Part shown: positions 12,201-20,614 of the stretch, one piece after another
Layout of the letters: each line of letters begins with the position of its first letter
Position numbering within the stretch: the first letter of the stretch is position 1
Source of the DNA: Polyangiaceae bacterium
Lineage (GTDB): Bacteria > Myxococcota_A > Polyangia > Polyangiales > Polyangiaceae
Direction: 5' to 3'
Length of the DNA stretch: 64,000 bases
NCBI GenBank assembly: GCA_015075635.1
Contig: JABTUA010000002.1
Coordinates: forward strand, 1,426,001-1,490,000
The notes under the pieces: generated by a model
What the model saw: the letters and a program-made list of their open reading frames with translations, nothing else
Told to the model about the DNA's origin: nothing
Databases searched by the model: none
Program-made: the position numbers and the translations under genes

Positions 12201-13747
12201 GCTGCCTCTTGCAGCGCGTGCTCGACCAAGTGCCCGCCCTTGTCGCGGCGCCCGGTGGCCACGCCGCGCACGATGCCCACGCTGGCCAGGAGCGGCACGG
12301 GCAGATCGTCGGTGGCGCCGTGGATGGCCTCGTGGACGTCCACGGCGAGCCAGGCCGCGTCGAACGGAGCGCGCGCCGGGTTGGCGGTGAGCCCGACCAC
12401 CGCGCGGGCGGACGTGGAGAGCGACGGAGCGCCGCCGCCAGCCGGAGCCTGGCGGGCCTCCCAGGTCCAGCGCGCCGCGCGCTTGAAGGCGATCTCGTCG
12501 AGCGTGCCGCGCAGCTGCTCCAGGAACCGAGTGGCGCCTCCCGGTCCGATGGCCTTCTCCAGCTCGTCGAGCCCGTGCAGGCGCAAGGTCACGATGGCGA
12601 CGTGGCGCACCTCGCGCCCCGCCTCGCGCGTCCGCTTGGGTCGAATCGGCCGGCCCGGACCCGTCGGCTCGTCGGTGGGCAGCACGACCGGCACCGCCGA
12701 GCCCGTGCCGGTGCTGCTCTGCGCGGAGCGCCCGCCGTCGCTCTCGTCGTCGCCGAACTGGCTCTCGGCCTGGCTCTGCATCTCGCCGTCCACGCCCGGC
12801 GAGGTGTGCTCGCGGCTGACCAGCTGCGACAGCACGCCCTCCACCACGTGCCCGTCGATCATCTCCTGCTTCTGGAACAGGACTCGGGTGATGGCGGCGG
12901 CCATCTCGCGGGCGTTCTGGAAGCGGTCGTCGGCGCCCTTGGCCAGCGCGCGCATCACGATGGCCTCGAGCTCCGGCGGCACGTCCCGGGCGAAGGTGCT
13001 GGGCGGCTCCACCGCGCCGGCGCGCACCGCCTCGAGCAGCTCCTGGCCTTCGGCGGCGCCGTGCAGCGGCCGCCCGGTCAGGAGCTCGTGGAACACCACG
13101 CCCAGCGAGTAGATGTCCGTGCGGCGATCCGCCTTCTCGCCCCGCGCCTGCTCCGGCGACATGTAGGCGGTCTTGCCCTTGAGCACGCCGGGCTCTTCGC
13201 GGAACAGGTTCGCGCTCGCGATGCCGAAGTCCGCGACCTTGATCGCGCCTTCGAACGAGAGCAGCACGTTCTGCGGCGACACGTCGCGGTGCACGATCTC
13301 GAGCGGCGCCCCGCCTTCGTCCCGGCGCTCGTGGGCGTAGTGCAGGCCCTTGGCGACCTCCGCGATGACGTACGCCGCGACATAAGGCGGAACCTTCTTC
13401 TGGTTGCCGCGGGCGGCGCGCATCACCTTGCGCAGATCCGGGCCCTCGACGTATTCCATGCTGAGGAGCTGCCCCTCCTCGCCGTAGTCTTGGAAGTCGT
13501 AGACCTGGACGATGTTCGGATGGTTGAGGCGAGTCGCGAGCTGCGCTTCCTCGGCGAACATGGAGCGGAAGCGCCGCGACGAGCCGAACTGCGGCAGGAT
13601 GCGTTTCACGACGAGGAGCTTGTACGTGCCCTCCGCCCCGCGGCGCTTGGCCAGGAACACCTCGGCCATTCCGCCAGCGCCCAGGCGGCGGATCACCTCG
13701 AAGTCCGCCAAGCGCTCGGGGACCGGGTGAGAGGGCTCGTCAGTCAT
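9209..13747 (-). CDS. Giant Ser/Thr kinase with cyclase-like region, AAA ATPase and TPRs
   Basis: A 1512-residue multidomain signalling protein. The N-terminal kinase (about 10-290) has GAGGMAEVFLA, HRDVSPQNVLL, DFGIA and YMSPEQARGE, so the catalytic set is complete. Next comes a region with nucleotide-cyclase-like spacing (from about HVAIVTLRLHGLDELEKAIG) that appears to lack the metal-binding residues. A STAND/AAA-type ATPase follows, with Walker A GEMGIGKTALVG, and then about 700 residues of TPR-like helices. The layout resembles myxobacterial kinases in which ligand binding to the TPR/ATPase gates the kinase. The frame is open to 14020, but that would overlap the divergent lipoprotein gene; ATG 13747 begins right before the kinase fold. 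The patatin gene follows by 12 bp. Confidence 0.92.
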   Translation of the reverse strand: MTDEPSHPVPERLADFEVIRRLGAGGMAEVFLAKRRGAEGTYKLLVVKRILPQFGSSRRFRSMFAEEAQLATRLNHPNIVQVYDFQDYGEEGQLLSMEYVEGPDLRKVMRAARGNQKKVPPYVAAYVIAEVAKGLHYAHERRDEGGAPLEIVHRDVSPQNVLLSFEGAIKVADFGIASANLFREEPGVLKGKTAYMSPEQARGEKADRRTDIYSLGVVFHELLTGRPLHGAAEGQELLEAVRAGAVEPPSTFARDVPPELEAIVMRALAKGADDRFQNAREMAAAITRVLFQKQEMIDGHVVEGVLSQLVSREHTSPGVDGEMQSQAESQFGDDESDGGRSAQSSTGTGSAVPVVLPTDEPTGPGRPIRPKRTREAGREVRHVAIVTLRLHGLDELEKAIGPGGATRFLEQLRGTLDEIAFKRAARWTWEARQAPAGGGAPSLSTSARAVVGLTANPARAPFDAAWLAVDVHEAIHGATDDLPVPLLASVGIVRGVATGRRDKGGHLVEHALQEAADYLSGLLGERAPEGVTWVAGGLYRLVRRDFVWGDAPTIVLDDAVARGLPQNMRIYSLVRPLTRDERLHETAHAPSDLIGRDSELADLQAAYHQALTPGPNGGAGQVTARVVYGEMGIGKTALVGTFLSELPPDARILRVECSPSRTEVPFANVAEWVRQLTNTKIDQPIEEVAQAITDVLGDFVSGPTGPEIVTRLAELVVGRVAAASDEGDVAHYKKLIASGIRRFFARAASSSPLVVMIEGIQWSDRPSLELVAELLKRGDPIPLLAVLVTRPDEGTASYIDGLVRIELKGLSAENQIRLLQARLGAREGVAQVCADLLPRAAGNPFFLIEMVDALLERGTLELHERPDGSQELVRVERPGEAGPALPSTLEQLIADRLGELPVEEQEIVEWLAVAGGPLDMVDLDALKGVSAEEPVIRLCARGLCDTKGDSVDVRHPLTRDVAYRGLEKTTRESMHRRLGQHLAATPLAQGLTAAIVARHLSRGKAGAEAAALYLAAAGVARASYQVQLATRYYRRALALLPEDDLKRLEAHEALENITRFQGRWRERRRHLTALRQLARKAGSPSWAATALFRTARFEQDEGHLARGLTSARRAEQVANQAQMPVLEAQTQALMSEMLRDLGDMQGALAACDRALRTANHPDVPPRFRAEVLRTRGTLLRRVGRTDEAVDAHAEAIAVFRQAGARRQEARAKNSLAYALFVLGRFEDAIALALDAIRIDLAIGGRFQIAKTLSNIGQCYARLGDVQRGLAYLKRAREAHERYGDQDARADTLLCTAEVLLELGDVAAADTFVGDAGALTAVTGSAYDSVHEKIMRALLARVTDDSGSAVMFAFDARQAAEAQAYVAYHFYAMAVEAAARADIGESHTGILLATTAMGAIETIQGSEYGLETRALCLEALERSGSPQVTEMRRRARKYALELYDSIRDPELKHMFVKRGAVAKLFGSEPPVLPEIAGAPIKAEPPPLPSDFPPSSEPPPAAPREDVQSDEEMG

Positions 13748-13871
13748 CGGAAAACCGGGCCGGGATCCTACCCCATGGGGCGCCGAGCGGTGGCCGGCTT
13801 TCGCCGGGGGTTTTTCGCCGCAAGAGCGAAATCGTGCACCGAACGGGGCGCCGAGTAGACTGCCGGTCACG
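13748..13871. promoter_or_regulatory. Divergent intergenic region between giant kinase and TPR lipoprotein
   Basis: These 124 bp separate two genes read away from each other, so promoters for both must lie here or overlap the gene ends. I could not identify convincing -35/-10 or -24/-12 elements by eye. The call rests only on gene orientation. Confidence 0.35.
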
Positions 13872-16082
13872 ATGCGTCTGCTCTCCATCGCGCTCGGCGC
13901 GGCCCTCGCGCTCCAGGCCGCGGCTTGCGGCACGGGATCGCACGCCGGACCCAAGGTTCCCGGCGGAGTGAACGGACCCGTGGACGCGGCGCCAGTGAGC
14001 GACGAGCAGTTCGCCGCCACGACCTACCAGGTGCTGCTCACGGACGAGCAGACGCCGGAGCGCATGGGCCTCTTGGCGGGTGTCGTCCGCCGCCAGCTCG
14101 CTCGCGCAGGCAGCCGCTTCGCCGGCGACAGGCGCGAGGCGGGACTGTCCGCGCTCACCGGCGCGCTCTACCTGACGCGCGTCGGCGAGCTCCGGAGCGA
14201 GATGCTCCAGGGTGGTGTCCCCGCGCTCCGGGCCGGCGCGGCGGAGGTCTCTCGGGTCGGCAACGAAGGTCGCGCGCTGGCGCTCTACGGCATGCTGCGC
14301 AGCGTGCTGCCCGCCGGGAACGAGAAGAACGACGTGGACGCCCACCTCGAGGCGCTCAAGCGCTGGAGCAGCGCGCTGCGCTCGGCGGGGCAGATGCAGT
14401 CCGCGGGCAGCTTCCAACGCTCCGCGACGGATCGCGCGATGTTCGAGCCCAGCAAAGAAGCGCTGGACACGGCCCGGGACGGCACCATCTCCTGGATCAA
14501 GAAGGCGCTCGAGTTCAACACCAGCGAGGCGGTGCAGTCGGCGAATTTCGAACGCGAAGAGGCCATCGAGGCCTACCGCGCGATGCGCGCCGGCGGCGCG
14601 ACGCTGGTCGCCATCTACCTGCGTTACGGCGACGCGAAGGGCGCGCTCGCGGCGCTGGACAAAGGCGACTTGTTGCGCGTCGTGCCCCCGGGTCTGGTCG
14701 AGCGCCTGGAGCGCGCCGCGGAGGACGACGACCCTTCGGCCTGGGCCGATCTGTACCGCCTCTACGGCTCTGCGGAGGACGCGGATCGGCCGGAGACTTC
14801 CATGGATCAGGCGCTGGGCAAGGCCGCGGCCTTTGGCGTGGCCGTCGAGCTGTTCCGCGCCGAGCCGCGCTCGCTCCGCGGCGCGGGCCCGCTGGCGGTG
14901 GAGCTGGTGGACCACGGCATGGCGGAGGTCGCTCCCGCGGTGCTCGCGCCCGCGCTCGGCAACGCCCCTTCGGCGCAGGACCTGAGCTGGACGCTCTCGC
15001 TCACGCTGCGCGCGCTGCTGGGAGAGGCCGAGATCGGCGAGCACGCCGCCGCGCGCCGCACCTTCAAGTCCGCCGAGCCCATCCTGGCCCTGGCCGATGC
15101 GCAGAAGCTCGTGGGCAAGGTGCGCCCCACGCCGGCTCGCCTGCGCTACGTGATGGGCGTGCTCGAGACGCGCGCCGGCGATCTGGGCCGCGCGCGCCCG
15201 CTGATCGAAGCAGCCACGAAGGCGGAGCCCACGCTGGAGGCGCTCAACATGCTGGCGGCCATCGATCGCCAGCGCGGCGACGCCAAGGCGGCGCTCGCGT
15301 CACTGGACCGTGTCGCCGGTCTGGCGCGCAAGTACGGCGATCCAACCTCGGAGGCCGAGGCGCTGGTCGCGAGCTTCGAGGTGCACCGCGACAAGGGCGC
15401 GGTCGCGGAGGCCAAGACCGCCCTCGACTCGGCGCTCCGGGCCGCGCTCAAGGCCCGGGAGAGCAGCCGGGCCGGCGCCGAGCAGGCTCGATCCGAGCGC
15501 GTCCTGGCCCGCGTGCTCGAGCACTTCGGCGCCACGCAGGGCGCGAAGCGCGCCACCGACCGCGCCTACGAGGCCTCCCGCACCGACACGCGGCAGCTCA
15601 CCGCGACGGTTCTCGACGCCTCGCGCCGCGCGCTCACCTCCGGCGATCTCCAGACCGCGCGCCAGGCGCTGCGCCAGGCGCTGGAGGCGGGCCTGGCCGA
15701 CGAAGATCTGGTGTACGCGGCGCTCTGGCTCAAGCTCCTGGAGCAACAGAGCGGCGTCGCGAGCGACGGCTCCGTGGGCGAGGCCCTGGCCCGGATCGAC
15801 GACGACAGCGGCTGGCCGGCGAAGCTCGCGGCCTGGGCCCGCGGCAAGACCACGGACGAGCAGCTGTTCAAGGCGGCGCGCACCCCCGTGCAGAAGACCG
15901 AGGCCAAGTTCTACACGGCCATGCTCCGGCGCGCGAAGGGCTCGACCGAGACCAAGAAGGAGCTGGCCGAGGTCGCTTCCAGCGAGGCCATCGAGCTGGT
16001 CGAGGTGATGATCGCCCGGGATCTGTTGGCGCGCGAGGCGCCGCTGCCGATGAAGCTGCCGGACGGCGTCGCGCTGCCGTGA
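13872..16082 (+). CDS. TPR-rich lipoprotein
   Basis: A 736-residue exported protein. The signal peptide MRLLSIALGAALALQAAAC ends in a lipobox Cys19, and the mature chain is almost entirely helical with repeated Ala/Leu-rich pairs typical of tetratricopeptide or Sel1-type solenoids. No catalytic motif is visible. It likely serves as an envelope scaffold. It is transcribed divergently from the giant kinase-TPR gene across 124 bp, and a functional link is possible but unproven. The ATG at 13872 gives a perfect signal sequence, so the start is secure. Confidence 0.8.
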   Translation: MRLLSIALGAALALQAAACGTGSHAGPKVPGGVNGPVDAAPVSDEQFAATTYQVLLTDEQTPERMGLLAGVVRRQLARAGSRFAGDRREAGLSALTGALYLTRVGELRSEMLQGGVPALRAGAAEVSRVGNEGRALALYGMLRSVLPAGNEKNDVDAHLEALKRWSSALRSAGQMQSAGSFQRSATDRAMFEPSKEALDTARDGTISWIKKALEFNTSEAVQSANFEREEAIEAYRAMRAGGATLVAIYLRYGDAKGALAALDKGDLLRVVPPGLVERLERAAEDDDPSAWADLYRLYGSAEDADRPETSMDQALGKAAAFGVAVELFRAEPRSLRGAGPLAVELVDHGMAEVAPAVLAPALGNAPSAQDLSWTLSLTLRALLGEAEIGEHAAARRTFKSAEPILALADAQKLVGKVRPTPARLRYVMGVLETRAGDLGRARPLIEAATKAEPTLEALNMLAAIDRQRGDAKAALASLDRVAGLARKYGDPTSEAEALVASFEVHRDKGAVAEAKTALDSALRAALKARESSRAGAEQARSERVLARVLEHFGATQGAKRATDRAYEASRTDTRQLTATVLDASRRALTSGDLQTARQALRQALEAGLADEDLVYAALWLKLLEQQSGVASDGSVGEALARIDDDSGWPAKLAAWARGKTTDEQLFKAARTPVQKTEAKFYTAMLRRAKGSTETKKELAEVASSEAIELVEVMIARDLLAREAPLPMKLPDGVALP

Positions 16083-16119
16083 GGGCTTCCGAGGGCGGAG
16101 CGTCAACCCGCGCCGCGCC

Positions 16120-16512
16120 TCAGCACTCCACCAGCCGGACCTTCGGGTCGATGCGCCTCAAATCCTCGGCATCACTCGTCACGACCGTGGCCGCGTGGCG
16201 CCGGGCAAGTAGCGCGACACTGGCGTCGATCACGTCGCTGGTCCCGGTCTGACCGCACAGCACGCCAGCCGCCTGTGCTTCTTCGCGATCGAGCGCCTTC
16301 ACCTCGAGGAGGCCTGACCCCACCAGCCGAGCCAGACGCGCCTGCCGCTTCCCATCCCGCCACACCTGGCCCACGACCCCTGCCGGCGCGTGCAGCGCCA
16401 CACCATTGGCCAGGGCGAGCTCGACGAGCGTCCGGACTTTCCTGTCGTTGCGCTCGAAAGCGATCAGGGCTCCAGCGTCGAGCACTACAGGCCGAGGACG
16501 TCCCTTGCCCAC
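16120..16512 (-). CDS. vapC: PIN-domain ribonuclease toxin (VapC-like)
   Basis: A 130-residue PIN-fold protein. Acidic active-site residues are visible in order: Asp in VVLDAGALIAFE near the N-terminus, Asp in SDVIDASVALLA, and Asp in VVTSDAEDL. VapC toxins cleave tRNA or rRNA using these metal ligands. The frame is open to 16617, but a GTG at 16512 is preceded by a strong AAGGAGGA ribosome-binding site and gives the standard length. That start overlaps the end of the antitoxin gene by 28 bp, the usual antitoxin-first, translation-coupled layout. The Shine-Dalgarno sequence therefore lies inside the antitoxin coding region. Confidence 0.85.
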   Translation of the reverse strand: MGKGRPRPVVLDAGALIAFERNDRKVRTLVELALANGVALHAPAGVVGQVWRDGKRQARLARLVGSGLLEVKALDREEAQAAGVLCGQTGTSDVIDASVALLARRHAATVVTSDAEDLRRIDPKVRLVEC

Positions 16513-16712
16513 TGCTCCTCCTTCTTCGTGGCTGGACCATTCTCGGCCTTCATCTCCGCGAGAAGGGCCGCGAGGTCGTCGCGACGCGCCTTTTCCTCCA
16601 TCGCCGAATCGACCCACGCGCTGACCGACTTCGCCCGCCCCCGCTTCACCTGTCGCTCGGCCTTCGCCAGGAGCTGTCGTCGCACGGTTACCGTGACTCG
16701 TGCTTTCTGCAT
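16485..16712 (-). CDS. vapB: Antitoxin of the first VapBC-like module
   Basis: A 75-residue protein, MQKARVTVTVRRQLLAKAER at the N-terminus, resembling a ribbon-helix-helix DNA-binding antitoxin: one basic beta-strand followed by two helices, then a charged C-terminal tail (KKEEQWARDVLGL) that would wrap the toxin. It precedes and overlaps the PIN toxin gene by 28 bp. Such antitoxins neutralise the nuclease and repress their own promoter as a complex. Two operator-like repeats lie 53-128 bp upstream of its ATG. Confident as a TA antitoxin from context; the fold is inferred. Confidence 0.82.
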   Translation of the reverse strand: MQKARVTVTVRRQLLAKAERQVKRGRAKSVSAWVDSAMEEKARRDDLAALLAEMKAENGPATKKEEQWARDVLGL

Positions 16713-16764
16713 ACGAAGATCATACTTGGTCGGATGCCCCGCGCAAGCTCGCCTCGGTCACGCG

Positions 16765-16840
16765 GGCGGGTACAGCCGACCTGTTCCCAGCTCGCTGACC
16801 ACAACCCGGTCTCGCCGGCGGGTACAGCCGCCCCGTTCCC
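16765..16840. repeat. Two 24-bp operator-like repeats upstream of vapBC
   Basis: Near-identical units occupy 16765-16788 and 16817-16840, matching at 22 of 24 bases and offset by 52 bp, close to five helical turns. Unit 1 contains an imperfect palindrome, GGGTACAG, five bases, CTGTTCCC (7 of 8 pairs); unit 2 keeps the left half exactly and a weaker right half. They lie just upstream of the first antitoxin gene, where autoregulatory operators of toxin-antitoxin modules are normally found. Confidence 0.55.
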
Positions 16841-16861
16841 GGTCCTCGAGCGCGAGGTGAC

Positions 16862-17269
16862 TCAGTCCTCCATCTTCTTGCCGAGCAGCTTCTCCGCGAT
16901 GTGCTCGCCGAGCTGATCGACCAGGAGCTTCTCCACGGTGCGCTCGCTCTCGCGACGCTCGGCCGCGTCCGCGAACTGGAACTCGATGCCCATGCCCGCG
17001 GGATTCGCCTTGGTCGCCTCTTCGACCGGCGTGATCCAGCACACGCGGCCCTTGAGGCGCAGCGGCTCCTCCATCGTGGGAATGCCCAGCGCGAACACGA
17101 ACTCCGTCCCCTCCGGCAGCGGGCGCTCCGTGGCGATGAAGGTCCCGCCCCGAGAGATGTTCTTGGTGTAGTCCGCGAAGAAGGTGTTCACCCGGCGGTA
17201 CTCGACCTTGAGCTCGATGGGCAGGCGGTCGCCCTGGCGCCGATCATCGGGCGGTTCCGACGTGCTCAT
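16862..17269 (-). CDS. PilZ-domain protein
   Basis: A 135-residue single-domain protein. An N-terminal arginine motif (DRRQGDRLP) and the downstream NISRGGTFI match the two parts of the cyclic-di-GMP-binding PilZ signature (RxxxR and D/NxSxxG). The C-terminus adds about 30 residues of charged helix (ERTVEKLLVDQLGEHIAEKL). In myxobacteria stand-alone PilZ proteins of this size act as c-di-GMP receptors affecting motility or envelope functions. Cytoplasmic, no signal. The gene ends 149 bp from the vapB start and is divergent from dnaJ. Confidence 0.85.
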   Translation of the reverse strand: MSTSEPPDDRRQGDRLPIELKVEYRRVNTFFADYTKNISRGGTFIATERPLPEGTEFVFALGIPTMEEPLRLKGRVCWITPVEEATKANPAGMGIEFQFADAAERRESERTVEKLLVDQLGEHIAEKLLGKKMED

Positions 17270-17376
17270 CGCGGAGAAGATTAGAGCCCTCCCCGCGGCG
17301 GGGCCAAGCGGGCTAACGTCCGGCCGGCGGTTCGAGGCGGCTCTCTGCGGCTCCCCCGCCGTGGTATGGGCCGGCC

Positions 17377-18471
17377 GTGCGGGATCCTCACGAGGTGCTC
17401 GGCGTCGGGCGGGGGGCGAGCGAGGCGGAGCTCAAGAGCGCCTTTCGCCGCCTGGCGGTCAAGCACCACCCGGATCGCAACCCGGGTGACCCGGACGCCC
17501 AGAGCCGCTTCACGGAGATCAACCAGGCGTATCAAATCCTGAGCGACCCCCAGAAGCGAGCCGCGTGGGAGCGCTACGGCGAGGCCGCCTTCCGACCGGG
17601 TGGCGCGGGACCTGGCGGCGTGCCGTTCGTGGACCTGGGAGGCTTCGACGGGATCTTCGGCGACATCCTGGACGCCTTCGGCATCCGCGGTGAGGGCCGC
17701 GGCAACGTGCGGGTGAAGCTCGAGCTCTCCTTCGAGGAAGCGGCTCACGGCTGCGAGAAGCAGGTGCGCTACGACGTCGTGGATCGGTGCGAGGGCTGCG
17801 GCGGCAGCGGCGCGGAGCCGGGCGCCAGCGTCTCGACTTGCGTCGCCTGCAACGGCAAGGGACGGGTGCGCTTCCAGCAGGCCATCTTCCCCATCGCCGT
17901 CGAGCGCGCCTGCTCGCGCTGCCACGGCACCGGCCAGTTGCCGAGCACGCCTTGCAAGCGCTGCTCGGGCGCTCGGCTCACCAAGCGGAGCAAGACCGCC
18001 GAGGTGACGATCCCCGCCGGCGTCGCTTCGGGCTCGAGCCGAGTCATCGACGGCGCCGGCAGTCGTACGGGGCCGGAGCGCGCGCCCGGCAACCTGGAGA
18101 TCCTGATCGAGGTCGCGGCTCACCCGTTCTTCCAGCGCGAAGGGGACGACGTCCTGTGCAGCGTGCCGATCAGCTTCGTGCAGGCGGCGGTCGGCGGCGA
18201 GATCGACGTGCCCACGCTCGAGGGCAAGGTGAAGCTGCGCGTCCCACCCGCGACGCAACCGGGCAGCGTGCTGCGCATCCGCGGCAAGGGCTTGCCCCAC
18301 CGCGTGCGCGGCGGTCGCGGCGACCAACTGGTGGAGATCAGCGTCGAGGTCCCGACCGAGCTCACGCCGCGGGCGCGAGAGCTGCTGGAGCAGCTGGGCC
18401 ACGAGCTGGGCGAGGACGTTCAGCCCAAGCAGAAGACCTTCGTGGAGAAGCTGAAGAGCCTGTTCGGATGA
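17377..18471 (+). CDS. dnaJ: DnaJ-type Hsp40 co-chaperone
   Basis: A 364-residue type I J protein. The J domain (1-70) carries HPD at 31-33, which stimulates DnaK ATPase. A Gly-rich stretch contains GGAGPGG. Four zinc-binding repeats follow: [24 protein letters not shown] and CKRCSGAR. The C-terminal substrate-binding domains end at [10 protein letters not shown]. The fourth zinc motif lacks the usual final Gly. The start is a GTG at 17377, immediately preceding the conserved DPHEVLGV. The stop overlaps the start of the HAD gene (ATGA), so both proteins are made from one message. No dnaK or grpE is nearby, so this could be an extra J protein and not the housekeeping copy. Confidence 0.92.
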   Translation: MRDPHEVLGVGRGASEAELKSAFRRLAVKHHPDRNPGDPDAQSRFTEINQAYQILSDPQKRAAWERYGEAAFRPGGAGPGGVPFVDLGGFDGIFGDILDAFGIRGEGRGNVRVKLELSFEEAAHGCEKQVRYDVVDRCEGCGGSGAEPGASVSTCVACNGKGRVRFQQAIFPIAVERACSRCHGTGQLPSTPCKRCSGARLTKRSKTAEVTIPAGVASGSSRVIDGAGSRTGPERAPGNLEILIEVAAHPFFQREGDDVLCSVPISFVQAAVGGEIDVPTLEGKVKLRVPPATQPGSVLRIRGKGLPHRVRGGRGDQLVEISVEVPTELTPRARELLEQLGHELGEDVQPKQKTFVEKLKSLFG

Positions 18472-19157
18472 CCGCCATCACCTTCGACTTCGGGCAGACC
18501 CTGGCGGAGCTCGACCTCGACATGCTGGTGCGCCGGCTCGCCGAGCAGGGGGCGCGCCTGGACGCGGCGCGGGCGGCGCGCGAGACCGACGCGGCCTGGG
18601 CGGCCTACGGTGACGCCAAGCGCGCCGGCCTGGTGGCCCACGACGCCTGGTGTACCTTCATGCGCACGCTGCTCGAGCGCTCCGGGGTCGAGGGCCGCCC
18701 TGTCGGCGAGCTGGCCGAGTGGCTCTGGGAACAGCAGCCGATCCAGAACCTGTGGCGAAAACCCATCGCGGGCATGTTCGAGCTGGTCGAGGAGCTGTCC
18801 GAGCTGGGAGTTCCGCTGGGCGTCGTCTCGAACAGCGAGGGCAAGCTGAGCGAGCTCTGCGTCGAGCTCGGCATTCGCTCCCGCTTCCGGGCCTTCGCGG
18901 ACTCCGGCGTGCTCGGCGTCGAGAAGCCGGACAAACGCATCTTCGAGTGGACCGCCGCCGAGCTCGGTGTCTCGACTTCGAACATCGTACACGTCGGCGA
19001 CGCCTGGGAGGCCGACGTGGTCGGCGCACTGAACGCCGGCGCCCGTGCGATCTGGTTCGCCCCGGTGGATGCCCGCCCGCTCCCGGAAGGCGTGCGCGCG
19101 GCGAGAAACGCCCCTGAGGTGAGGAGCGCCCTCGGAGATTTCGGCGCGCTGCCCTAG
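18468..19157 (+). CDS. HAD-superfamily hydrolase
   Basis: A 229-residue haloacid-dehalogenase-type enzyme. Motif I is [12 protein letters not shown], motif II VVSNS, motif III Lys in [11 protein letters not shown], and motif [14 protein letters not shown]. The nucleophilic Asp is present, but the usual second Asp of DxDxT is Gly, which could change or weaken phosphatase chemistry. Cytoplasmic, with a helical cap between motifs I and II. The ATG at 18468 overlaps the dnaJ stop by 4 bp, so translation is coupled. Substrate unknown. Confidence 0.86.
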   Translation: MTAITFDFGQTLAELDLDMLVRRLAEQGARLDAARAARETDAAWAAYGDAKRAGLVAHDAWCTFMRTLLERSGVEGRPVGELAEWLWEQQPIQNLWRKPIAGMFELVEELSELGVPLGVVSNSEGKLSELCVELGIRSRFRAFADSGVLGVEKPDKRIFEWTAAELGVSTSNIVHVGDAWEADVVGALNAGARAIWFAPVDARPLPEGVRAARNAPEVRSALGDFGALP

Positions 19158-19210
19158 CGGTCCGACCGGTTTCCATTGCCCGGGCCCGCGTCTTGCCGGA
19201 AACTTCGTCG

Positions 19211-20524
19211 ATGACCAGGAGAACGCTCGCGCTCGGGTTGTGCCTGCTCCCGCTGACCTACGCCGTGGCCTGCGGCGGTGGCTCGGAGGGCGAATCGAAG
19301 GGCACCGGCGGCACCGGTAAAGGCGGCAGCGGCAACGCGGGCAGCGGCGGCGCGAGCGGAAGCGCCGGAGCCGCGGGCGGCGGAGCAACGGCCGGTGCCG
19401 GCGGCGGCAGCGCGGGCTCCGGCACGGGCGGCGGCGGTGGCTCGGGCACCGGCGGCGCGGGCACCGGCGGCTTCGGCGCCGACGCCGGGCTCCCCGACGT
19501 CTCGTTCACCTACGACGGCGGCACCGAGGACGACGGCGGCGGTGTCGGCGACGCGTGCGCAGCCATCACCGCGAAGGCCGAGCCGAAGCCCCTCGACATG
19601 TACATCATGCTCGACAAGTCCGGCAGCATGGGCACGGACTGCAACATCGGCGCGACCACCGCGTCGAAGTGGTGCTACGCGGTCAACGCGCTGAACGGCT
19701 TCTTCACCTCGCCCTCGGCGCCGGGGATGGGCGTCGCGCTCCAGTACTTCCCCATCACGGGGTACGCCTGCACCGGCGCCGGCGGCACCGAGGCCACGCC
19801 CGCGGTCGCGCTGGGGCAGCTCCCGGGCAACCTGGGCGCTCTCCAGGGCTCGCTCAACTCCGCCGTGCCCAACGGCTCCAACACGCCCATCGAGGCGGGG
19901 CTGCGCGGGCTCATCGACTACACCGGCAAGAACAAGCAGCCGAACCGCGTGATGATCGCCATCCTGATCACCGACGGCGCGCCGAACGCCTGCAACACCA
20001 GCGGCACGTACATGGCGGGGCTCGCCAGCGCGCACTTCACCGCGACCGGCGTCCGCACCTTCGTGATCGGCATGACCGGCGCCAACTTCACCACGCTCGA
20101 GCAGATCGCGGCGGGCGGCGGCACCACCACGCACCCGGACAACGTCCCCGGGGTCACCGACTCCTGCGGCAACGGGGCCGGGCCCTGCTACCACTGGAAC
20201 GTCGGCGCCGGAAACCCGCAGGCGTTCGTGGCGGCGCTCCAGGCCATCCAGCAGTCCGCGGTCGGCTGCCAATACGGCATGCCGACGAGCGACGCGGGCA
20301 TCATCGATCCCGACAAGATCGAGGTCCAATACACGCCGGGCGGCGGCTCGCCCCAGAAGCTGCCGCGGGTCAACAACGCGGCCGCCTGCGGCACCGCCGA
20401 CGGCTGGTACTACGACAACAACACCAGCCCGACGACCATCCTCTTGTGTCCGGCCTCGTGCACCAAGGTCACGGGCGACCCGAACGCCAAGATCGACATC
20501 GTGCTCGGCTGCCTCGGGTCCTGA
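19211..20524 (+). CDS. vWA-domain lipoprotein with Gly-rich linker
   Basis: A 437-residue surface lipoprotein. Signal peptide MTRRTLALGLCLLPLTYAVAC ends at the lipid Cys; about 75 residues of Gly/Ser/Thr linker follow. The von Willebrand A domain begins near PLDMYIMLDKSGSMG, whose DxSxS MIDAS motif binds a metal ion and ligand. The C-terminal part is Cys-rich, suggesting disulfides. Such proteins mediate adhesion or assembly at the cell surface. A start 18 bp upstream is possible, but the ATG at 19211 gives a clean n-region. Another vWA lipoprotein with the same design lies at 35826. Confidence 0.85.
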   Translation: MTRRTLALGLCLLPLTYAVACGGGSEGESKGTGGTGKGGSGNAGSGGASGSAGAAGGGATAGAGGGSAGSGTGGGGGSGTGGAGTGGFGADAGLPDVSFTYDGGTEDDGGGVGDACAAITAKAEPKPLDMYIMLDKSGSMGTDCNIGATTASKWCYAVNALNGFFTSPSAPGMGVALQYFPITGYACTGAGGTEATPAVALGQLPGNLGALQGSLNSAVPNGSNTPIEAGLRGLIDYTGKNKQPNRVMIAILITDGAPNACNTSGTYMAGLASAHFTATGVRTFVIGMTGANFTTLEQIAAGGGTTTHPDNVPGVTDSCGNGAGPCYHWNVGAGNPQAFVAALQAIQQSAVGCQYGMPTSDAGIIDPDKIEVQYTPGGGSPQKLPRVNNAAACGTADGWYYDNNTSPTTILLCPASCTKVTGDPNAKIDIVLGCLGS

Positions 20525-20614
20525 GCCGAGTCAGGCCGCCTCCACCGCGCGGCGCAGCCCCTTCACCTCGTCAGCCCCTTGCCCGGGGCGCGCACCTCGA
20601 CAATCCTACGCGCC

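Noticed and set aside
20579-20614. TTG start 12 codons upstream of proC
   Set aside because: It adds residues before the first strand that ProC enzymes do not have.
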